DNA of 5,423 bases, from the NCBI GenBank assembly GCA_019752975.1, contig JAIELM010000258.1:1-5423 (forward strand), in the 5' to 3' direction. Position 1 is the first letter of the stretch, and every line of letters begins with the position of its first letter. Below are positions 1 through 5,423 of the stretch, piece by piece. Made by a program: the position numbers and the translations under genes. This DNA is from Undibacterium sp. Its GTDB lineage: Bacteria; Pseudomonadota; Gammaproteobacteria; Burkholderiales; Burkholderiaceae_D. Under the pieces are notes generated by a model that saw only the letters and a list, made by a program, of their open reading frames with translations, ran no database searches and was not told the DNA's origin.

Positions 1-292
1 AATCGGCGATTTCAAAGCAGAATACAAAGGGCAAATGGAACTCTATTTGCGTTACTTAGCCAAATATGAAACCGAAGCGGATGAAAATCCACCCTTAGGG
101 ATTATTCTTTGCACTGGCAAAAAACAAGAACAAATCGAATTACTAGAACTCGATAAGAGCGGCATCCATGTGGCGCAATATTTAACAGGATTGCCTTCAC
201 GCGAAGTGCTGCAGACACGTTTGAATCTTTCGGTCGAACATGCGCAACGTCGCCTGATGAATAAGGATAACGCCGGAGACAGCGATGAGTGA
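1..292 (+). CDS. C-terminal part of a DUF1016/YhcG-like PD-(D/E)XK nuclease (5' end outside window)
   Basis: The frame is open from base 2 to the TGA at 290-292, so this is the last 96 codons of a longer gene; the ATG at 35 is an internal methionine. The segment starts IGDFKAEYKGQMELYLRYL and continues with ENPPLGIILC, then a stretch ending in HVAQYLTGLP. This is the characteristic end of the DUF1016 (YhcG) family, in which the GQM..YL helix follows the nuclease core and NPP.G.ILC is a conserved strand. In this family the catalytic E-x-K usually lies just before IGDFK, so the active site is upstream and its integrity cannot be judged. Family members are predicted DNA nucleases, commonly found near type I restriction genes; their precise job is not settled. 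The gene overlaps hsdR by 8 bases, so the two are probably co-transcribed and translationally coupled. Family assignment is fairly sure; function is inferred. Confidence 0.85.
   Translation, partial: IGDFKAEYKGQMELYLRYLAKYETEADENPPLGIILCTGKKQEQIELLELDKSGIHVAQYLTGLPSREVLQTRLNLSVEHAQRRLMNKDNAGDSDE
275..278 (+). promoter_or_regulatory. Ribosome binding site of hsdR
   Basis: GGAG lies six bases before the ATG at 285, inside the last codons of the upstream nuclease gene. It supports ATG 285 as the hsdR start and implies translation through the 8-base overlap. Confidence 0.7.
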
Positions 293-3200
293 AAATACTT
301 TTGGCGCAATCGGTAAGCCTGAACGTGCCACGCAAAATCGCGTGGTCAGTCTGTTTCGAGATCAACTAGGCTATACCACCCTCGGTAATCTGGAAGATGC
401 GCCGCAAAACAGCAATATAGACGAGACTTTGCTCACGCAGTATTTGCAAAAAAAATCTTACACGGACGAGCAAATCAGCCGCGCCATCTATGCCTTACGC
501 ATCGCCGCAAATAATCATAGCCAGAACCTGTACACCAATAACAAAGCGGTGTATGGCTTATTACGTTATGGGGTGGATGTCAAAACCGAAGCCAGCGCAC
601 CGACCGATACGGTGCAGCTAATCAACTGGAAGCAAGCGCTGCAAAACGATTTCTATATTGGCGAAGAAGTCACCGTCTACGGCAATCATGAAAAGCGCCC
701 CGACATTGTGCTGTATGTGAATGGCATTGCGATTGCGGTGTTGGAACTGAAAAATAGCCGCACCTCTATTGGCGATGGCATACGTCAAAGCTTGGTGAAT
801 CAAAAGCCTGAATTTATCGGAGATTTTTTTAGTACGGTGCAGTTTGTGTTTGCAGGTAATGATTCTGAAGGGCTGCAATATGGCGCGATAGGAACGCCCG
901 AAAAATTCTTCCTGAAGTGGAAAGAAGACGAACAAGACAATGACGGTTATAAGCTGGATAAATACCTCAGCAAAATTTGTGACAAGCGAAGGCTGATCGA
1001 GCTGATGCATGATTTTGTATTGTTTGATGGTGGCGTAAAAAAAATGCCGCGTGTGCATCAATACTTTGGTATCAAGGCGGCGCAAGAGCATGTGCGTCGG
1101 CGTGACGGCGGTATTTTGTGGCATACCCAAGGCAGCGGCAAAAGTATCTTGATGGTGTTGCTGGCGAAATGGATTTTAGAAAACAATGCCAAAGCCCGTG
1201 TGGTAGTGATTACCGACCGGGATGAGTTAGACAAGCAGATCAAACGTGTTTTCAATGATGCGGAAGAAAAGATAGAACAAGCCAAGAGCGGGCGCGATTT
1301 GATGAGCTTGCTCGCCAGCCCCAGCCCACGTCTGATCAGTTCCTTGGTGCATAAGTTTGGCAAAAAAGACGTAGAGAATTTTGAGCAATTCATCAAAGAA
1401 TTAGAAAGCCAACCCACCCAAACCGTGGGCGAGTTGTTTGTGTTTGTCGATGAATGCCACCGTACCCAAAGCGGCAGATTGCATCGTGTGATGAAAGCTT
1501 TATTGCCCAACGCAGTGTTTATCGGTTTTACGGGCACGCCTTTGCTGAAGAAAGATAAATCCACCAGCTTGGAAGTGTTTGGTAAATACATTCATACCTA
1601 TAAATTTAATGAAGCGGTTGAAGACGGCGTGGTACTGGATTTGGTGTACGAAGCACGCGATATTGACCAAAAACTGTCATCCCAGAAAAAGGTAGACGAA
1701 TGGTTTGCCGCCAAAACCCGTGGCTTAAATGACTTCCAAAAGTTTGAACTGAAAAAACAATGGGGCACGATGCAAAACGTGTTGAGTTCACGCTCACGCA
1801 TGGAAAAAGTGGTTGCCGATATTATTTTTGATTTTGGCGTGAAGCCGCGTTTAAGTTCGCAAGCAGGTAATGCGATTTTGGTGGCGTCTAGTATTTACGA
1901 AGCTTGCCGCTATTACGAATTGTTTCAAGCCACTTCGCTCAAAAACAAATGCGCGGTCATCACTTCGTATAATCCACAGACCAAAGACATCACCACCGAA
2001 GATACAGGTGCGAATACCGAAACCGATAAAGAAACCATTTACAAGATTTATACCGCGCTATTGAAAGATGTCGCTGCCAAGCCAGGTATGAACAAGACCG
2101 AAAGCTATGAAGAAACAGCGAAAGAATTGTTTCTGAAGCAGCCTGCCAATATGAAGCTCTTGGTGGTCGTCGATAAATTATTGACGGGCTTTGATGCACC
2201 GAGTTGCACCTATCTGTATATCGACAAGCAAATGCAAGATCATGGCTTGTTTCAGGCGATTTGCCGTGTCAATCGTCTGGATACGGATGATAAAGAATTC
2301 GGCTATATCGTTGACTATAAAAAGCTGTTTGAGAAGGTCGAGAATGCGGTTGCCGTCTACACCTCTGAGTTGGACTACGACGGTTTTGAGCAAGCTGATT
2401 GCGATATTTTGCTGAAAAATCGCCTTGAGATGGGGCGGGAGCGTTTAGATACTGTCATTGAAGAACTGGCTTTGTTATGTGAGCCAGTTAAACCGCCCAA
2501 AGGTGATTTGGAGCATATTCATTATTTCTGCGGTAATACCGAGGTCGCCAGTGATTTAAAAGAACGCGAAGTACAACGTACCTCGCTGTATAAAGCCATC
2601 GTCACTTTGATTCGCGCTTATGCGAACATCGCGGATGAAATGCAAGAAGCCGGATATAGTGAAACGCAGATACAAGACATCAAGGCGTTGGTGGATCATT
2701 ACCTGAAATTGCGTGAGTTAATTCGTCACGCCAGCAATGAGGTGCTGGACTTAAAAGCCTATGAAGCCGATATGCGGCATTTGATTGATAACTACATTCA
2801 AGCCGATGTGCCAGAAGTGATTTCACCTTTTGGAGAGATGTCTTTGATAGACATCATCGTCAATAGCGGTATCGCCGCAGCGATTAATGCCCAGCCTGAC
2901 GGCATTAAGGGCAACAAAGACGCGGTTGCTGAAACCATAGAAAACAATGTGCGTAGCAAAATCATCAAAGACCATTTGCTAGACCCTGCGTATTTTGAAA
3001 AGATGTCCAAACTGTTGGATGAAATTATCAAACAACGTAAGCAAGGTGCTTTGGTTTATGAGGAATATCTCAATAACATTGCAGAGCTTGCCAAGAAGGT
3101 CGCCCAAGGTTTTGCATCGACCACACCGCCAGTATTAAACACCCAAGGCAAGCGAGCAATCTACAATAATCTGGGACAAGATGAAGGCGTAGCTCTGGCT

Positions 3201-3353
3201 GTACACCAAGTGATGGCAGACTATGCACACGATAATTGGAAAGACAATCGGGCAAAGGAGCAGATCGTCAAAGGTAAGCTGTATGAAGTGCTGGGGGATG
3301 TGGAAAAAGTGGAAGCGATTTTCCCGATTTTGAAACAGCAGCATGAATATTAA
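285..3353 (+). CDS. hsdR: Type I restriction enzyme subunit R (HsdR), complete
   Basis: This is the motor and cleavage subunit of a type I restriction-modification complex (HsdR2M2S). It pulls in unmethylated DNA using ATP and cuts it far from the recognition site. The 1022-residue length is normal for the family. Visible parts in order: an N-terminal PD-(D/E)XK nuclease with D140, E154 and K156 (RPDIVLY...ELK), followed by SIGDGIRQ and the AGNDSEGLQYG / TPEKFFLKWKED blocks typical of HsdR; Walker A TQGSGKS with K286; Walker B DECH at 389-392; motif III TGTP at 416-419; motif V TGFDAP at 634-639; motif VI QAICRVNR at 657-664; then a helical C-terminal region (about 740-1015) matching the DUF3387/HsdR C-terminal type, which in known enzymes contacts the methylase core. 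No frameshift or missing catalytic residue is seen, so it should be active if hsdM and hsdS exist upstream. ATG 285 is supported by GGAG at 275-278. The gene overlaps both neighbours. Confidence 0.97.
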   Translation: MSENTFGAIGKPERATQNRVVSLFRDQLGYTTLGNLEDAPQNSNIDETLLTQYLQKKSYTDEQISRAIYALRIAANNHSQNLYTNNKAVYGLLRYGVDVKTEASAPTDTVQLINWKQALQNDFYIGEEVTVYGNHEKRPDIVLYVNGIAIAVLELKNSRTSIGDGIRQSLVNQKPEFIGDFFSTVQFVFAGNDSEGLQYGAIGTPEKFFLKWKEDEQDNDGYKLDKYLSKICDKRRLIELMHDFVLFDGGVKKMPRVHQYFGIKAAQEHVRRRDGGILWHTQGSGKSILMVLLAKWILENNAKARVVVITDRDELDKQIKRVFNDAEEKIEQAKSGRDLMSLLASPSPRLISSLVHKFGKKDVENFEQFIKELESQPTQTVGELFVFVDECHRTQSGRLHRVMKALLPNAVFIGFTGTPLLKKDKSTSLEVFGKYIHTYKFNEAVEDGVVLDLVYEARDIDQKLSSQKKVDEWFAAKTRGLNDFQKFELKKQWGTMQNVLSSRSRMEKVVADIIFDFGVKPRLSSQAGNAILVASSIYEACRYYELFQATSLKNKCAVITSYNPQTKDITTEDTGANTETDKETIYKIYTALLKDVAAKPGMNKTESYEETAKELFLKQPANMKLLVVVDKLLTGFDAPSCTYLYIDKQMQDHGLFQAICRVNRLDTDDKEFGYIVDYKKLFEKVENAVAVYTSELDYDGFEQADCDILLKNRLEMGRERLDTVIEELALLCEPVKPPKGDLEHIHYFCGNTEVASDLKEREVQRTSLYKAIVTLIRAYANIADEMQEAGYSETQIQDIKALVDHYLKLRELIRHASNEVLDLKAYEADMRHLIDNYIQADVPEVISPFGEMSLIDIIVNSGIAAAINAQPDGIKGNKDAVAETIENNVRSKIIKDHLLDPAYFEKMSKLLDEIIKQRKQGALVYEEYLNNIAELAKKVAQGFASTTPPVLNTQGKRAIYNNLGQDEGVALAVHQVMADYAHDNWKDNRAKEQIVKGKLYEVLGDVEKVEAIFPILKQQHEY

Positions 3354-4125
3354 TTTAACGAGGGCCGAAGGTAGGGGCACGGCATGCCGTGCCCCTACGG
3401 ATGGGTATCAATTCAAGCTGGGCAATATTCCTGTTGTCGTGAGCATGAAAGAGATCAAGCACGTGCATTTGAGCGTACACCCACCGGAAGGACGGGTGAG
3501 CGTGTCTGCCCCGTTGGGGATGGCGAAAGACACGATACGCGTGTTTGTGATTTCCAAACTGGGCTGGATTAAACGCCAGCAAACCAAACTCAGACAGCAA
3601 GAACGCGAAGCACCAAGAGAATTCATCAATCGTGAAAGTCATTTTTTCAATGGCGAACGATACCTGTTAAAAATAGTGCCTCTCGCACCCTCACAAGGGG
3701 CAGCACATGTGAAACTCAAACACAAAACGATGGAGTTGCATATACGCCCCGACGCCAGCATGGAATCAAGAGCGACAGTTGTTAGTGAATGGTACCGGCA
3801 GCAATTGAAACAAACCGCGCCAAGCATCATCGCCAAATATCAAAAATTGATGAAGGTAGAAGTCGCGGAATTTGGCATCAAGAAAATGAAAACCAAATGG
3901 GGCACGTGCAACCCGAACGCTAAACGACTCTGGCTCAATTTGGAACTGGCAAAGAAGCCACCAGAATGCCTGGAATATATCGTCGTGCATGAGATGACAC
4001 ATCTGCTTGAACCTAGCCACAATGACCGATTTGTGGCACTGATGGACAAGTTCATGCCGAAGTGGCGGTTTCACAAGGATGAGCTGAATCGCTTGCCTGT
4101 GCGGCATGAGCGTTGGGGGTATTGA
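3343..4125 (+). CDS. YgjP-like (DUF45) zinc metallopeptidase, accessory gene of the type I R-M operon
   Basis: This 260-residue protein carries the DUF45/YgjP (SprT-like) signature: KWGTCNP around residues 185-191, then LNLELAKKPPECLEYIVVHE, then HEMTH at 216-220 with a further His at 226 (HExxH-x5-H). H216, H220 and H226 are the likely zinc ligands and E217 the catalytic base. The domain spans about residues 22-250. There is no signal peptide or membrane segment, so it should be cytoplasmic. Genes of this family are often found beside hsdR; their substrate is not established, and a role in controlling or turning over the restriction complex is only a guess. The ATG lies within hsdR (11-base overlap) with no clear Shine-Dalgarno sequence, so reinitiation after hsdR is likely. 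The next in-frame starts, GTG 3439 and ATG 3445, would cut into the conserved LGNIPVVV strand. Residues 10-19 (GRGTACRAPT) are encoded by an inserted-looking palindrome and are probably not native to the family. Confidence 0.88.
   Translation: MNINLTRAEGRGTACRAPTDGYQFKLGNIPVVVSMKEIKHVHLSVHPPEGRVSVSAPLGMAKDTIRVFVISKLGWIKRQQTKLRQQEREAPREFINRESHFFNGERYLLKIVPLAPSQGAAHVKLKHKTMELHIRPDASMESRATVVSEWYRQQLKQTAPSIIAKYQKLMKVEVAEFGIKKMKTKWGTCNPNAKRLWLNLELAKKPPECLEYIVVHEMTHLLEPSHNDRFVALMDKFMPKWRFHKDELNRLPVRHERWGY
3371..3398. repeat. Perfect 28-base palindrome, REP-like dispersed element, inside the metallopeptidase coding sequence
   Basis: The arms are GTAGGGGCACGG and its exact reverse complement around a central CATG, so all 28 bases are self-complementary. 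As RNA or single-stranded DNA it would form a 12-bp GC-rich hairpin with a 4-base loop. The bases just outside (G at 3370, G at 3399) do not pair, so the symmetry stops sharply. It begins 17 bases after the hsdR stop codon and is read in frame as GRGTACRAPT. Palindromes with GTAGGGGC...GCCCCTAC ends are, from general knowledge, a recurrent dispersed repeat type in several bacterial groups. That identity is recalled, not searched. No U-tract follows, so it is not a standard terminator. Confidence 0.8.
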
Positions 4126-4202
4126 AGAATTTATGAGATTTTTTGAAACGGGGGATAGAGATGTTTTCTGACAGATTTCAGTCAGTTGTTAGATATTTAT
4201 GC
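4126..4202. other. Convergent intergenic gap with one weak stem-loop
   Basis: These 77 bases separate the stop codons of the two converging gene groups. The only structure seen is a 5-bp inverted repeat, CTGAC at 4168-4172 and GTCAG at 4181-4185, with an 8-base loop. It is followed by TTGTT on the + strand and, on the - strand, by AAAAC. The stem is too short and its flanks too poor in uridine to call an intrinsic terminator, although it is in the right place for a bidirectional one. Confidence 0.3.
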
Positions 4203-4775
4203 TTACTTAAATATCCGTCCAAAAGTTTTGTCTTTATTTTCAACCCATGTACGAGGGAGGTCAGAATTGGTTTCCAACGCTAAGTAAATTTCTTTAACAA
4301 GGTCTTTATCGACCAATTTTGCGGTGAGCATTTTCTTTAGCAACTCATAACCATGCAAAATAGGGATTTCGAATTCTCTTGCCAAAGTATGCATGCTTAA
4401 ATCGTCAGTGACGACAATCGCACTGCGAATTTGCCCAAGTGCAAGTACTTTGCAGTCTGTTGGAGAAGGAGGGGTTTTGTAATTTTTTGCGTTCATCAAA
4501 ACCCAATTGTAGATAATACTGGTAGCGTTATCTAAAGCTTGTTTTTCTTCTTTACTGAATTTTAATTGCTTACTTAATCTTTCACTAGCAATTTCCTTGT
4601 CACTAAGAAACCAAGGAAAATTATGCTTTAAGCGCGAACTGCGAAGCACTTCTTTTTCGATTTCTGGCAATATCGTGATTTCGTATTCTTTCTGACCAAA
4701 CTTTACACCTAGCATTGGCCTAATACGTTTTGCGAATCTTAGATACGAGCAAGTGTCGAGCAGGACTAAAGTCAA
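4203..4775 (-). CDS. PIN-domain protein, probable ribonuclease toxin paired with an ImmA/IrrE protein
   Basis: This 190-residue protein has the acidic layout of a PIN ribonuclease. It starts with strand LVLLDTCSYL containing D7, then has a helix with several glutamates (PEIEKEV, E38/E40/E42) that could supply the second acid. SPTDCKVLALG follows with D107, then IVVTDDLSMHTLAREFEIPIL with D124/D125 in the typical VTDD strand. PIN proteins of this size mostly cut RNA and serve as toxins of toxin-antitoxin pairs, with Mg2+ held by the acids. The roughly 40 residues after the PIN core (150-190) are basic and mainly helical in appearance; I do not recognise them. The start is TTG at 4773-4775, overlapping the upstream TGA stop as TTGA, with GGAG at 4784-4787 eight bases before it. 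The next methionine (residue 21) would lose D7. The gene is the last of its unit and looks more AT-rich than the hsdR half. The fold is likely; the toxin role is inferred from context. Confidence 0.75.
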   Translation of the reverse strand: MTLVLLDTCSYLRFAKRIRPMLGVKFGQKEYEITILPEIEKEVLRSSRLKHNFPWFLSDKEIASERLSKQLKFSKEEKQALDNATSIIYNWVLMNAKNYKTPPSPTDCKVLALGQIRSAIVVTDDLSMHTLAREFEIPILHGYELLKKMLTAKLVDKDLVKEIYLALETNSDLPRTWVENKDKTFGRIFK

Positions 4776-5423
4776 CTTGTGAGCTCCGAATGAAGCGCAG
4801 TTGCATCTGCCAATGAGATATCCAAAATTTGTTTGATATATCCAGCCCCCATGCCTCGCTCATTAATCATCACTCTCAAAGCACGAAAGAAGTCAGATTG
4901 AAATCCATTATCTACTGCCGCAATATACTTGGATGGTGGTGGGGGAAGTGGGTCAAATAATGCTTCGCTTACTAACGGCAATTGCTTTGAAACTTTATTT
5001 CGAGCTATATGGATCGATTTTTCATCCACACCAATCGATGGTAATTGGAGATGTCGAGCATAGCCTTCTACCTGTTTATACACAGTGAAAAGAGAAATAC
5101 TATGGTGAGTTGCATGCTTTTGTAACGCCACAATTTTTCCGTGTGCAGTTCTTGCACGAATCACGTCTTGATATGCAATTTGAGCACATGTATTTGGAAA
5201 AAGTAAAACGCCTGCAAATGCGTCAGCGAAATCTTCGCCCTCTTCAGTACCAACTAGAGCTGGTGTATATACATGCGCTAATTCGTGAGCCATCCAAAAT
5301 TTGAAGTCTTCAATGCTTGTATCAAGATTAAGAAAAATAAAGGTAACTTTTTCTTCTGGCAAATGAATATGCATCGCATTTTGGTGCTGCTTTTTTTCAC
5401 CCCAAAGTACAGGCACTAGTACC
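4772..5423 (-). CDS. ImmA/IrrE-family (M78/DUF955) metallopeptidase-like protein, 5' end outside window
   Basis: The frame is open to the right edge of the window, so the beginning is missing. A GTG at 5414-5416 could be read as a start but is more likely an internal valine in VLVPVLWG. Counting from that codon, WMAHELAHVY gives the HExxH zinc motif at 44-48, and GEDFADAFAGVLLFP (60-74) is the conserved helix that supplies the third ligand, probably E61. This is the ImmA/IrrE arrangement. The C-terminal part (about 150-214) contains a proline run (DPLPPPPSKY) and the segment GYIKQILDISLADATALHSEL, as seen in Xre-ImmA regulators. In such proteins an N-terminal HTH normally precedes the peptidase; it would lie upstream and cannot be confirmed. 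ImmA cleaves a repressor and IrrE/DdrO is similar. Here the protein most likely acts as regulator or antitoxin of the PIN gene, which follows with a 4-base overlap. Confidence 0.85.
   Translation of the reverse strand, partial: VLVPVLWGEKKQHQNAMHIHLPEEKVTFIFLNLDTSIEDFKFWMAHELAHVYTPALVGTEEGEDFADAFAGVLLFPNTCAQIAYQDVIRARTAHGKIVALQKHATHHSISLFTVYKQVEGYARHLQLPSIGVDEKSIHIARNKVSKQLPLVSEALFDPLPPPPSKYIAAVDNGFQSDFFRALRVMINERGMGAGYIKQILDISLADATALHSELTS
4784..4787 (-). promoter_or_regulatory. Ribosome binding site of the PIN-domain gene
   Basis: GGAG on the - strand lies eight bases before the TTG at 4773-4775, inside the final codons of the ImmA/IrrE gene. Its position decides for the TTG start over the later methionine, which would remove the first catalytic aspartate of the PIN domain. 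Confidence 0.65.

Noticed and set aside
448..455. Runs of eight A in hsdR (448-455 and 1037-1044) as phase-variation tracts
   Set aside because: Both are in frame, mostly encode lysine in a conserved context, and A8 is common by chance at this composition. Without length variation among isolates there is no support for switching.
618..1591. Open frames of 170 and 177 codons on the - strand opposite hsdR
   Set aside because: They lie wholly antisense to strongly conserved HsdR domains, are rich in Cys, Ser and His in a way typical of antisense frames, and match no family I recognise.
3371..3398. Palindrome as a rho-independent terminator of hsdR
   Set aside because: No T-tract follows the stem on either strand, and the next gene's frame runs through it with its start upstream. 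It may still affect RNA stability, but the terminator call is unsupported.
3355..3642. 95-codon - strand frame also ending in a GTACRAPT peptide
   Set aside because: It is antisense to the metallopeptidase gene. The shared peptide arises only because the palindrome reads the same on both strands.
5110..5304. 64-codon + strand frame opposite the ImmA/IrrE gene
   Set aside because: It lies antisense to the conserved HELAH and ADAFAGVLLFP coding region and has no recognisable domain or ribosome binding site.
5414..5416. GTG as the true start of the ImmA/IrrE gene
   Set aside because: The frame stays open to the window edge, and family members normally have an HTH or at least more residues before the HExxH. 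A start here would put HExxH only 44 residues in; possible, but less likely than truncation by the window.
1..5423. CRISPR array, tRNA, rRNA, insertion sequence or attachment-site duplication
   Set aside because: No regularly spaced direct repeats, cloverleaf, transposase frame or paired terminal inverted repeats were seen when reading both strands.

Overview
The window reads as a bacterial defence-type accessory region, built from two converging gene groups. Moderate base composition and protein style suggest a proteobacterium, perhaps a beta- or gammaproteobacterium. That is an impression from sequence style only, because no rRNA, tRNA or other lineage marker is present.

Left group, + strand, about 1-4125. 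It begins inside a gene for a DUF1016/YhcG-like PD-(D/E)XK nuclease, of which only the last 96 codons are present. A complete type I restriction subunit gene, hsdR (1022 codons), follows. It has an N-terminal PD-(D/E)XK nuclease, an SF2 translocase with all expected motifs, and the usual C-terminal helical region. Next is a 260-codon YgjP-like (DUF45) zinc metallopeptidase gene with HExxH-x5-H. The genes overlap by 8 and 11 bases, so they are very probably one transcript. hsdM and hsdS are not visible and should lie upstream of base 1. A perfect 28-base palindrome (3371-3398), resembling a dispersed REP/mobile palindromic repeat, sits in frame within the first 20 codons of the metallopeptidase gene.

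Junction, 4126-4202. These 77 bases separate the convergent groups. They contain one weak stem-loop and no convincing terminator.

Right group, - strand, 4203-5423. Read leftwards, it starts with an ImmA/IrrE (M78/DUF955) metallopeptidase-like protein whose 5' end runs off the window. A 190-codon PIN-domain protein follows, starting at a TTG that overlaps the upstream stop codon as TTGA and has a good ribosome binding site. The layout is that of an Xre/ImmA-type regulator with a PIN ribonuclease toxin, that is, a predicted toxin-antitoxin-like pair. The expected HTH domain would lie beyond base 5423. This half looks more AT-rich than the hsdR half, which would fit separate acquisition.

Together the window is the 3' part of an extended type I R-M operon with two accessory genes, next to a PIN/ImmA module. 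No single gene is of an unknown family. The most unusual points are the palindromic element written into a coding sequence, the accessory peptidase coupled to HsdR, and the tightly coupled TTG-started PIN gene.
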